Positions 31,768 to 38,189 of a stretch of DNA of 38,189 nucleotides are shown in pieces. Positions within the stretch are counted from its first letter, which is position 1. The number at the start of each line of letters is the position of its first letter. The notes under the pieces are model-generated. The model worked only from the letters and a program-made list of their open reading frames with translations, was not told where the DNA came from and ran no database searches. Made by a program: the position numbers and the translations under genes. The DNA comes from an uncultured Eggerthellaceae bacterium (GTDB lineage: Bacteria > Actinomycetota > Coriobacteriia > Coriobacteriales > Eggerthellaceae): assembly GCA_934623455.1 (NCBI GenBank), contig CAKTVK010000009.1:1-38189 (forward strand), in the 5' to 3' direction.

Positions 31768-34452
31768 ATGAACATGGGTAATTTGCAGAAATTGGCTCTA
31801 ACGGCGCAGGAAGCGCTGCAGGAGACCATGGGCATTGCCTCGGACGCGGAAAGCGCCCAGGCGGAGCCGATTCATATGCTCAAAGCGCTTCTGACGCGCG
31901 GCGAGAATAACATTACGGCCATCATCAAGCGCATTGGCGCCGATCCGTCCTCGCTTTTAGTGAACGTAGACGACGAGATCATCCGCATGCCTAAGCAGTC
32001 TGGTGGTTATATGGGCATGCAAGGTGTGCCTGGTCAGGCGCTTATGACGGTGTTGGACAACGCGGTGAAAGCCGCCGAAAAGCTGGGCGATAGCTACGCG
32101 ACTACCGAGCATCTGCTCATCGCGCTTTCCGAGGATAAAACGGCAGCGGGTCGCTTGCTTACCGCGGCGGGTGTAACGCGCAAGAACATCGAAGCCGCTT
32201 ATGAGGAACTCCGTGGCGACACACGCGTTACCGATCAAACGGAGAAAGCCGAGTTCGAGTCGTTGGAGAAGTACGGCCAGAACCTTACGCAGCAGGCGCG
32301 CGAAGGCAAGCTTGACCCGGTAATCGGCCGTTCCGAAGAGATTCGCCGTACCATTCAGGTGCTTTCGCGTCGTACCAAGAACAATCCGGTGCTCATCGGC
32401 GAGCCGGGCACGGGCAAGACGGCAATTGTCGAGGGCCTGGCGCAGCGTATTGTGGCGGGCGACGTTCCTACCACGTTGCGCGACAAGGACATTATCTCGC
32501 TTGACCTGGGCGCAATGATGGCGGGCGCGAAGTATCGCGGCGAATTCGAGGATCGTCTGAAGGGTGTTTTGCGCGAAGTGAAGCAGTCCGAAGGTCGCAT
32601 CATCCTGTTCATCGACGAGCTGCATACCATTGTTGGTGCAGGTGCAGGCGGCGACAGCTCTCTGGACGCGGGCAACATGCTTAAGCCGGCACTGGCGCGT
32701 GGCGAACTGCATGCTATTGGCGCCACAACGCTTGACGAGTACCGCAAGTACATCGAGAAAGATGCCGCATTGGAGCGTCGTTTCCAGAAGGTGTACATCA
32801 GCGAGCCTACCGTGGAAGACACCATCGCTATTTTGCGTGGCCTGAAGGAGAAGTACGAGATTCATCACGGCGTGCGCATCAAGGATAGCGCGATTGTGGC
32901 TGCTGCCGAGCTTTCGAACCGCTACATTACCGACCGCTTCCTTCCCGATAAGGCAATTGACCTGATGGATGAGGCGGCAAGCCGTTTGCGCATTGAGATT
33001 GACAGCATGCCGGAAGAGGTTGACCTGGCTGAACGCAAGCTCACGCAGATGCAAATCGAAGAGCAGGCGCTTATGAAGGAAACCGACGAGGCATCCAAGG
33101 AGCGTTTGGAGAACCTGCGTCGCGAGATTGCAACCGCAAAGGATTTGCTGGATGCGCGCAAGGCGGAATGGAAAAACGAGAAGGACGTTATCGAGAACGT
33201 TGCGTCTATCAAGGCAGACTTGGAGGCGGCGCAAAACGAAGAGGAAAAGGCCATGCGCGAAGGCGATTTGTCGCTGGCTTCCGAGATTCGTTACGCGCGC
33301 ATCCCTGGCTTGAAGAAGCAGCTGGCCGATGCCGAGAGCGTTCTAAATGAGCGTCAAAAAGACGGCGCTATCCTGAAAGAGGAAGTGTCCGAGGACGAGA
33401 TTGCCGAGGTCGTTTCCGCATGGACGGGTATTCCCGTGCAGAAGATGATGCAGGGCGAAATGCAGAAGCTTGCCGACTTGGAAGATAAGCTGCATGAACG
33501 CGTTGTTGGTCAGGACGAGGCTGTTTCCGCAGTTGCAGGCGCAATTCGTCGTAGCCGTGCTGGACTTTCCGACCCGAACAAGCCCATTGGCAGCTTCCTG
33601 TTCCTGGGTCCCACGGGCGTGGGCAAAACCGAGCTTGCAAAGGCGCTGGCCGAGTACCTGTTCGACAGCGAGCGCAACATGGTGCGTATCGACATGTCCG
33701 AGTACATGGAGAAGTTCAGCGTGCAGCGCTTGATTGGCGCACCTCCGGGATACGTGGGATATGACGAAGGCGGTCAGCTTACCGAGGCCGTGCGTCGTAA
33801 GCCGTATTCGGTGATTTTGCTGGATGAGATCGAGAAGGCGCATCCGGATGTGTTCAACATCTTGCTGCAGGTGCTTGACGATGGCCGCTTGACCGATGGT
33901 CAGGGCCGCGTGGTGAGCTTCAAGAACGCGGTCATCATCATGACCAGCAATATTGGCAGCCAGTTCATGCATTCCGAGGAAAAGGAAGGCGAGACGCTGG
34001 AGGATTTGGCAAAGCTGAGCCCCGATGCCATGGCGAAGCGCATGGCGGAGTTCCAGCGCAAGGTGGAAGATGCGCTGCGCGGTACGTTCCGTCCCGAGTT
34101 CTTGAACCGTATCGACGAAGTGATCACGTTCCATGAGTTGAGCATTTCCAACATGGAGCCTATCGTTGACCTGCAGCTCAACGCCGTGCGCAAGCGCTTG
34201 GCGGATCGCCGCATTACGCTGGATGTCACGCCGGCCGTGTTGCAGCAGCTGGCAATCGACGGCTTCGATCCTATGTACGGCGCACGGCCGTTGAAGCGCC
34301 TGGTCCAGAAAGAGATTGTGGACCGCATTGCTGCGAAGGCGGTTACGGGCGAGCTGCGTGACGGGTCTCACGTGTTCTTCGACATTGATGACACGGGCGA
34401 TTACCAGTGCCGCGTTGAAGAGCCCATCGACTACGATAGCTTGCTGTCGTAG
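31768..34452 (+). CDS. clpB: disaggregase ClpB
   Basis: An 894-residue AAA+ unfoldase. The N domain (1-150) is followed by nucleotide-binding domain 1 with Walker A GEPGTGKT (211-218), a coiled-coil M domain (about 405-530), and domain 2 with Walker A GPTGVGKT (614-621) and the pore loop GAPPGYVGYDEGG. It dissolves aggregates with DnaK/DnaJ/GrpE. AGGAGG precedes the ATG by eight bases. Last gene of the heat-shock cluster; a terminator follows at 34561. No HAIR-like site was seen before it, so HspR control probably acts from the dnaK promoter or another site. Confidence 0.97.
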   Translation: MNMGNLQKLALTAQEALQETMGIASDAESAQAEPIHMLKALLTRGENNITAIIKRIGADPSSLLVNVDDEIIRMPKQSGGYMGMQGVPGQALMTVLDNAVKAAEKLGDSYATTEHLLIALSEDKTAAGRLLTAAGVTRKNIEAAYEELRGDTRVTDQTEKAEFESLEKYGQNLTQQAREGKLDPVIGRSEEIRRTIQVLSRRTKNNPVLIGEPGTGKTAIVEGLAQRIVAGDVPTTLRDKDIISLDLGAMMAGAKYRGEFEDRLKGVLREVKQSEGRIILFIDELHTIVGAGAGGDSSLDAGNMLKPALARGELHAIGATTLDEYRKYIEKDAALERRFQKVYISEPTVEDTIAILRGLKEKYEIHHGVRIKDSAIVAAAELSNRYITDRFLPDKAIDLMDEAASRLRIEIDSMPEEVDLAERKLTQMQIEEQALMKETDEASKERLENLRREIATAKDLLDARKAEWKNEKDVIENVASIKADLEAAQNEEEKAMREGDLSLASEIRYARIPGLKKQLADAESVLNERQKDGAILKEEVSEDEIAEVVSAWTGIPVQKMMQGEMQKLADLEDKLHERVVGQDEAVSAVAGAIRRSRAGLSDPNKPIGSFLFLGPTGVGKTELAKALAEYLFDSERNMVRIDMSEYMEKFSVQRLIGAPPGYVGYDEGGQLTEAVRRKPYSVILLDEIEKAHPDVFNILLQVLDDGRLTDGQGRVVSFKNAVIIMTSNIGSQFMHSEEKEGETLEDLAKLSPDAMAKRMAEFQRKVEDALRGTFRPEFLNRIDEVITFHELSISNMEPIVDLQLNAVRKRLADRRITLDVTPAVLQQLAIDGFDPMYGARPLKRLVQKEIVDRIAAKAVTGELRDGSHVFFDIDDTGDYQCRVEEPIDYDSLLS

Positions 34453-34560
34453 GGGTGTGACGGCTGCGCCATGGCGCAACGGGCACGATTCCACTGATGG
34501 TGGCGTGATGCTGCTGACGTGATGCGGTGTTGCCGGCGGTACGATGCAACATGCAATAAG

Positions 34561-34600
34561 GGCGCGTGCTGGGGAGCAATCCCTGGCGCGCGCCTTTTTC
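34561..34600 (+). terminator. Rho-independent terminator after clpB
   Basis: Stem GGCGCGTGC/GCGCGCGCC (one G-T pair) with an inner GGG/CCC pairing is followed by TTTTTC. It ends the heat-shock cluster and is directly followed by a dispersed palindrome. Confidence 0.85.
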
Positions 34601-34601
34601 A

Positions 34602-34632
34602 TGTTGACAAATTACCCCACCTTTTGTCAACA
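34602..34632 (+). repeat. dispersed 31-bp palindrome, copy 3
   Basis: Arms TGTTGACAAA and TTTGTCAACA enclose TTACCCCACCT. It is identical to the copies at 22043, 23748 and 36594, and lies just after the clpB terminator and before the end of the convergent anti-sigma gene. Confidence 0.95.
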
Positions 34633-34713
34633 AGGTGAAAAAGTGACGGGGTCTTTTTTCACCTTTTTCGCGTTTGCGGTGATGCTGGTGGAGAAGGAGG
34701 TGCCAGCTGCTTC

Positions 34714-35604
34714 CTATTCTTGCTGTTCGCGCCCTTTTCTCAGATGCTTTTGCTCGGATGAATGCGATGCGTGGTTTCCTGTATGTTGGCCCACGGCGCC
34801 ATGCTCATCAGGGGAAACGCCATGTTCCTCAAGGGCGTCGTGAATTTCGCGCATGGTCATGTCTGAACATCTGTCCAACGTGTAGGCGGGGTCTTCTTCT
34901 ATCAAACGACAGGCGGCAAGATAGCGCCCTACGCCCATGTTTGCGTTTTGAGCTGCAGCGTGATCTTCGCTGCTGGCGCGTGAACAGCGAGCGGCACAAG
35001 GCAGCGCGGCAAAGTAATCCTCGCTTGCGGATTGCAGCGAAGTTGCTTGCTGTTCATTGCCGCATACCACGCTGAACTGAGCAAACGATGTTTCACTGAC
35101 ATAGGGATCCAGCGCGCCGCTTGCGGTAAGCCGCTCAAGGGACGTTTCGTAGTCAATGTCGGTAAGCGAAATTCCCTGCTTGGAAAGCGAGTCGAGTACG
35201 GTTTTTCCGTCATCGTTGATGCCTTCTGCGGACAGGACCGTTCCAAAGCGGTTGATTTGCAGCTCAAGCGAAGGGTTGATGTCGATGTCAACGTAGGCGG
35301 TTGTGCGATTGAAGGCGGTGAACATGCCCACAGCTGCAACCAAGAAGCACGCCGCTGCAGCGATTCCCGCATAGCGCAGTACGCTGATGCGTTTGCACTG
35401 ATTACGGGGCAATTTTGCTTCTGCATGGGGAACGTTTGCGGTTTCGTTTGTAGCGCGGTCATGCGTTGCGCCCGATGCATTCTCGCCTTCGGGGCGTTCT
35501 GCGTTTTGAAACGCCAGGATATGCGCGAGCGTGCGCTTGTTCAAGTCGGCGGGTGGCTGCAGCTCGTTGAAGGCTTTCTGCACGAGTTTTTCGGGATTAT
35601 TCAT
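34714..35604 (-). CDS. RsgI-like anti-sigma factor
   Basis: A 296-residue membrane protein. A cytosolic N-terminal part (1-73) is followed by one membrane segment (about 74-96, YAGIAAAACFLVAAVGMFTAF) and an outside domain starting AYVDIDINPSLELQINRFGTVL, the sequence seen in RsgI-type anti-sigma factors. The tail is His/Ser-rich. Its start overlaps the sigma stop by 4 bp (ATGA), so the two are made together and likely form a pair. AAGGAGG lies nine bases before ATG. What signal it senses is unknown; clostridial relatives sense polysaccharides through added domains that are absent here. Confidence 0.8.
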   Translation of the reverse strand: MNNPEKLVQKAFNELQPPADLNKRTLAHILAFQNAERPEGENASGATHDRATNETANVPHAEAKLPRNQCKRISVLRYAGIAAAACFLVAAVGMFTAFNRTTAYVDIDINPSLELQINRFGTVLSAEGINDDGKTVLDSLSKQGISLTDIDYETSLERLTASGALDPYVSETSFAQFSVVCGNEQQATSLQSASEDYFAALPCAARCSRASSEDHAAAQNANMGVGRYLAACRLIEEDPAYTLDRCSDMTMREIHDALEEHGVSPDEHGAVGQHTGNHASHSSEQKHLRKGREQQE

Positions 35605-36092
35605 TTGAGCGCCTCCTTGAGCTGGGATTTTCCGCGGGAAATCCATGAGTAAACCGTGTTGACGGGGGCATTGAGCAGGGCGCTTATTTCGGGCGCGGAG
35701 TAGCCTTCGACCAGCGACAAGTACAGCGGCGTGCGGGGCGGATCGTCCAAATTGCGCAGAGCATCAAGCGCCATGCTTGTTTCAGATGCGGGCTGTAGCG
35801 CGGGGTCGTTTTGCGCAGGATTGTGGCGTGGATCCTTGGGGTCGATAGACGAGTTCTTTCGCTCAGCGCGTTTGAGGGCGTCTTTGCACACGTTTGCGGT
35901 CACGCGCAGAAGCCATGCTTTTTGGTGCTCTTCGTTTTGGAATGCGGTGGAGTCAGCCAGTGCATACTTGAGGAAAGTCTCTTGATAGGCGTCTTCAGCA
36001 TCGGCTGAACAGGGGAAATAAAGACAGCAAGCCCTCCACACGGCTTTCCCGTGCAATTTAAGGGCTTGCTCTATGTCATGCGTGTCGCGCAC
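35601..36092 (-). CDS. ECF-type RNA polymerase sigma factor
   Basis: A 163-residue sigma-70-family protein with region 2 (CSADAEDAYQETFLKYA) and WLLRVTANVCKDALKR, then region 4 (LSLVEGYSAPEISALLNAPVNTVYSWISRGKSQLKEAL, an HTH). It starts with GTG two bases after the stop of the secreted-protein gene and its own stop overlaps the anti-sigma start. It should direct polymerase to a regulon possibly including this operon itself. Confidence 0.92.
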   Translation of the reverse strand: MRDTHDIEQALKLHGKAVWRACCLYFPCSADAEDAYQETFLKYALADSTAFQNEEHQKAWLLRVTANVCKDALKRAERKNSSIDPKDPRHNPAQNDPALQPASETSMALDALRNLDDPPRTPLYLSLVEGYSAPEISALLNAPVNTVYSWISRGKSQLKEALK

Positions 36093-36094
36093 AG

Positions 36095-36511
36095 TTAACG
36101 GCAGTTCCTTGCGTGGATGCCGTGACCCGCGCCTGCGCCTGCGCCGTTGCCGGTTCCATCGCAGCTGTCAGCGTCACAGCCCACACCCGTGCCTGCGCCG
36201 TTGCCGGTGCCATCGTGGGCGCGCAGATGCTGGCCGGTGCCATTGCAGGTGTTGCTGCCGTATCCCTGCCCAGCGCATTGCCTGTTCGGGCATGCGTCGG
36301 CGCGGTTGTCGCAGATGCCGTCGCCGTCTTCATCAACAAATGCATTTTGACCTGCGTATTTTCCTTGAGCGCATGTTTCTGGCGCCGGGCATGCGCCTTG
36401 AGTGCGGTACTGTCCGCCCGCGTTGCCCGTTGCCAAAGCAACGCCTGGTATCGCGAGTGCTGCTACTAGAGCGGTCGCTGCTAGTGCGGCAAGAACCTTT
36501 TTCGTCTTCAT
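36095..36511 (-). CDS. secreted Cys/Gly-rich protein of the sigma/anti-sigma operon
   Basis: A 138-residue protein with a signal peptide (KKVLAALAATALVAALAIPGVALA, cleavage near residue 27). The mature part has about ten Cys, a DxDxDG calcium-like loop (FVDEDGDGICDN), and imperfect CDGTGNGAG repeats towards the C-terminus. It is first in the operon, with AAAGGA nine bases before ATG, and its stop is two bases before the sigma GTG. It may be a cell-surface protein under control of the sigma factor or part of its sensing; no named family. Confidence 0.7.
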   Translation of the reverse strand: MKTKKVLAALAATALVAALAIPGVALATGNAGGQYRTQGACPAPETCAQGKYAGQNAFVDEDGDGICDNRADACPNRQCAGQGYGSNTCNGTGQHLRAHDGTGNGAGTGVGCDADSCDGTGNGAGAGAGHGIHARNCR

Positions 36512-36593
36512 GGGGAAATCCTTTCCGTTCGTTTCAGCCTACATAATGAATACGAATAAGCAAAGGGAATCCTTGCAAAGATTTTCGTTTTTT

Positions 36594-36624
36594 TGTTGAC
36601 AAATTACCCCACCTTTTGTCAACA
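36594..36624 (+). repeat. dispersed 31-bp palindrome, copy 4
   Basis: Identical to copies 1-3, with arms extended by one further T/A pair. It lies between the secreted-protein gene and vapB, left of the toxin pair; copy 5 in the opposite orientation lies on its right. Confidence 0.95.
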
Positions 36625-36658
36625 AGTGCGGTGCAATCTGATCTTCCCTTGCTTTATG

Positions 36659-36687
36659 TTATGCAAACATATAATATGTTTGCATAA
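36659..36687. promoter_or_regulatory. 29-bp near-perfect palindrome at the vapBC promoter
   Basis: Arms TTATGCAAACATAT and ATATGTTTGCATAA around a single central A. TATAAT inside it can serve as the -10. It is 36 bp before the vapB start, so it fits the operator at which VapB/VapBC autoregulates (family knowledge; placement inferred). Confidence 0.85.
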
Positions 36688-36723
36688 AACAATGAGAAGG
36701 AGAAAGAAGGGAAAGGGGTCGCT

Positions 36724-37008
36724 ATGCCGCAAACATCACTTTACATGGACGATGCCACCATGGAGCTTATCCGCGCAGAATCGGCGCGCCGCGGCGTGTC
36801 GCTTTCTCGTTTTATTGCAGGCGCTGTCAGCAATTATGCGAATCATGTAACCGGGGGCTGGCCTGCTGGTTACTGGGAAAACGTCTATGGTTGCTTAAGC
36901 GATGAAGATGCCGAAGCGATGGGTGCTGCTCTTGAACTTGGTGCGTCCAACAATGCGCTGGATACATCTTTGGACGATGATTGCACTTGGTTTTGCGGGG
37001 AGGCGTAA
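36724..37008 (+). CDS. vapB: VapB-type antitoxin
   Basis: A 94-residue protein with an N-terminal ribbon-helix-helix-like LYMDDATMELIRAESARRGVSLSRFIAGAVSNYAN (6-40) and an acidic, Trp-rich C-terminus (EDAEAMGAALELG...DDDCTWFCGE) that would cover the toxin. It has AAGGGG upstream, and its TAA shares a base with the ATG of the PIN-domain gene. A palindrome 36 bp upstream is the likely operator. The antitoxin role is inferred from fold and position. Confidence 0.75.
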   Translation: MPQTSLYMDDATMELIRAESARRGVSLSRFIAGAVSNYANHVTGGWPAGYWENVYGCLSDEDAEAMGAALELGASNNALDTSLDDDCTWFCGEA

Positions 37009-37415
37009 TGTACATTCTTGATACGTGCGTTTGCATTGAATTGATGCGCGGACGCCTTCCTTATACGGCGGAGATCATGAAGCAGGCATGCTCCGAATCG
37101 TTTCGCATTCCCTTTATTGTTGAGGCAGAACTGCTGGTGGGAGCCGAGAAGAGTCGTCATCCGCGAAAAACAAAACTGTGTGTGGAGCAATTCTTGGAAC
37201 CATTTCAGCGTATTGGTTTCGACTCCAATTGCGCTCGCGCTTATAGTGGAATTCGGGCGTATCTTGAACGCAAGAGAATGAAAATCGGCCCCAATGATTT
37301 GTTGATTGCATCCATTGCCGCTGCCAATAATGCGACTTTGATAACGGCGAATGTGCATGAATTCACGCGAGTACCTGGATTGCGCGTTGAAAATTGGGAA
37401 GAAGTTGCCCTTTAG
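37008..37415 (+). CDS. vapC: VapC-type PIN-domain toxin
   Basis: A 135-residue PIN-domain ribonuclease. Acidic residues of the metal site are visible: Asp5 (MYILDTCVCIELM), Glu41 (FIVEAELLVGA), Asp97 (IGPNDLLIAS), and a T.N..EF end (TANVHEFTRV). VapC toxins cut tRNA or rRNA. Its ATG overlaps the antitoxin TAA by one base. The cassette, with its operator, lies between inverted copies of the dispersed palindrome, which suggests it came in as a unit. Confidence 0.88.
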   Translation: MYILDTCVCIELMRGRLPYTAEIMKQACSESFRIPFIVEAELLVGAEKSRHPRKTKLCVEQFLEPFQRIGFDSNCARAYSGIRAYLERKRMKIGPNDLLIASIAAANNATLITANVHEFTRVPGLRVENWEEVAL

Positions 37416-37440
37416 CCGACGCATTCGCCTTGCTTTTGCC

Positions 37441-37550
37441 TGCGAGCTGCCGCGCTCATGCGGTTCGTGCGCGATTGTTGGCACCCGTTGTGCGGGTGCT
37501 TCAAAGATTGCCTGCGCGCTGCCGTTCTCGTGCGGCCCGTGCGCGATTGT
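37441..37550 (+). repeat. imperfect ~77-bp tandem repeat downstream of vapC
   Basis: GCCTGCGAGCTGCCG (37441 region) and GCCTGCGCGCTGCCG (37510 region) start two units that share GTGCGCGATTGTTG. The first contains GCACCCG-TTGT-CGGGTGC, a hairpin that could terminate vapBC. The second leads into copy 5 of the dispersed palindrome. Confidence 0.7.
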
Positions 37551-37578
37551 TGACAAAAGGTGGGGTAATTTGTCAACA
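37548..37578 (-). repeat. dispersed 31-bp palindrome, copy 5 (inverted)
   Basis: Same sequence as the other copies but with the core reversed (AGGTGGGGTAA on plus). It follows the tandem repeat after vapC. With copy 4 it forms an inverted pair around the vapBC cassette. Confidence 0.95.
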
Positions 37579-37690
37579 AAGGCGGTGCGGGCGGCACAGA
37601 TGGTGCGGGCGGTGCTGACCATCTGCGCCTTCTGCGTCATTTACTGGTTCTGTCTGCGTATTTGCGGGCGCAACGCTTATAATACGTGCC

Positions 37691-37831
37691 ATGAAAAGAA
37701 GAGCTCGACATACTATGGCCGTTGAACGCATCAAGCCTGCTGAAGGGGTGTGCATTGTCATGCTGTTTTTAGCGGCGCTTTTGGTGGTGCTATGGGTTGT
37801 CTTTATTGCCGTGCGTTTGGTGTTGGTGTAA
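37691..37831 (+). CDS. small single-pass membrane protein upstream of trkH
   Basis: A 46-residue open frame encoding a basic head (MKRRARH) and one long hydrophobic segment (VCIVMLFLAALLVVLWVVFIAVRLVLV). It is 26 bp before the trkH start in the same direction, so it may be a small Trk-associated peptide, but no family match is recognised and it has only a weak ribosome site. Confidence 0.5.
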   Translation: MKRRARHTMAVERIKPAEGVCIVMLFLAALLVVLWVVFIAVRLVLV

Positions 37832-37857
37832 GCGCAGATGGTTGAGGCGAAATAAGT

Positions 37858-38189
37858 ATGTGGCAGCGATTCTCCCTGCAAGACGTTCGCATTATTGGGC
37901 ATTATTTGGGCGTGCTCATTATGGTGTCGTCGGTTATGTATTTCATTCCGTTTCTTATGGCGCTTGTGCTGCAAGAATGGGAGCCGGCTTCGCGCTACCT
38001 GTTTACCGGCGGCCTGAGCTTGGTTGTTGGCGGCGCGCTGCGCATGCTCTATTTGAACCCGCGTCGTTTGTCTCGTCAACAAGCGTTGGCGGTAACGGGC
38101 CTGGTCTGGATTGTGCTGGCGTTCATCGCCACCATTCCCCTGTATTATTCGGGGCATTTTGCTTCGTATGCCGATGCGCTTTTCGATGC
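37858..38189 (+). CDS. TrkH-family potassium uptake protein (5' part)
   Basis: The open frame runs off the window end (about 110 residues). It has at least three hydrophobic segments and ends in a region, TGLVWIVLAFIATIPLYYSG, then ASYADALFD, that matches the first pore-loop approach of TrkH/KtrB potassium transporters. TrkH is the membrane subunit for K+ uptake with TrkA. GAGG lies upstream of the ATG at 12 bases. The gene is partial here. Confidence 0.85.
   Translation, partial: MWQRFSLQDVRIIGHYLGVLIMVSSVMYFIPFLMALVLQEWEPASRYLFTGGLSLVVGGALRMLYLNPRRLSRQQALAVTGLVWIVLAFIATIPLYYSGHFASYADALFD

Noticed and set aside
31957..33234. Long open frame antisense to clpB (and a similar one antisense to dnaK, 27558-28973)
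   Set aside because: Codon bias of the real sense genes leaves the complementary frame open; no ribosome site or family similarity.

Overview
The window looks like a chromosomal segment of a moderate-GC gut actinobacterium, most likely class Coriobacteriia (Eggerthellales/Slackia-like). This is inference, from: the actinobacterial heat-shock order dnaK-grpE-dnaJ-hspR-clpB with an HspR (MerR-type) repressor; a TPP-riboswitch thiamin salvage operon ending in a CytX-type permease; nickel/hydrogenase genes (NikR, HypE) beside a ferredoxin; and several orphan AAA ATPases typical of anaerobic gut bacteria. No rRNA, phage, IS transposase or CRISPR array is seen.

Layout. 1-2.6 kb: tail of a 5-formyl-THF cyclo-ligase, a HAD phosphatase, tRNA-Arg(CCU), a flavodoxin-fold FMN reductase and a GatB/YqeY protein. 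2.9-4.1 kb: an AT-rich lattice of inverted octamers in front of a PD-(D/E)XK-like orphan protein. 4.2-8.4 kb: riboswitch-thiM-thiE-thiD-cytX on the minus strand. 8.4-9.3 kb: a gene-free stretch with a 190-bp MITE-like inverted repeat. 9.3-14.4 kb: HAD phosphatase, a SanA/YdcF-type membrane protein preceded by eight phased TGGGCAA boxes, then aminotransferase / DUF3783 / iron alcohol dehydrogenase. 14.5-15.8 kb: four palindromes at exact 32-bp steps in front of an AAA/DUF4143 ATPase. 15.9-21.4 kb: ApbE, a small holin-like membrane protein, an RlmD-type methyltransferase with a very long basic N-terminal extension, and a FAD dehydrogenase. 21.5-24.4 kb: PAP2 phosphatase and a hypothetical gene, apparently split by a second AAA/DUF4143 ATPase flanked by ~100-bp direct repeats. 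24.6-26.9 kb: small helical protein, NikR, HypE, ferredoxin. 27.3-34.6 kb: heat-shock cluster. 34.7-36.5 kb: ECF sigma / RsgI-like anti-sigma / secreted Cys-rich protein. 36.6-37.6 kb: a VapBC pair between inverted copies of a dispersed palindrome. 37.7 kb to the end: a small membrane peptide and the start of TrkH.

The most unusual theme is a class of helically phased repeat lattices, each with its own motif, placed just upstream of orphan genes: AATAGGAG/CTCCTATT every 31 bp; TGCACT-N5-AGTGCA every 32 bp; a 42-bp CTATTCC...GGAATAG unit twice at 76 bp; paired TGGGCAA boxes every 44-45 bp; and a degenerate 32-bp triplet before dnaK with no orphan gene next to it. Separately, a 31-bp palindrome (arms TGTTGACAAA/TTTGTCAACA, core TTACCCCACCT) occurs five times between 22.0 and 37.6 kb, and two pairs of it bracket accessory cassettes (ATPase, VapBC). 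I interpret these as self-specific operator or recognition arrays of an uncharacterised orphan-ATPase/nuclease family, and as a boundary repeat for gene cassettes. Both interpretations are inference; the repeats and their spacing are read directly from the sequence.
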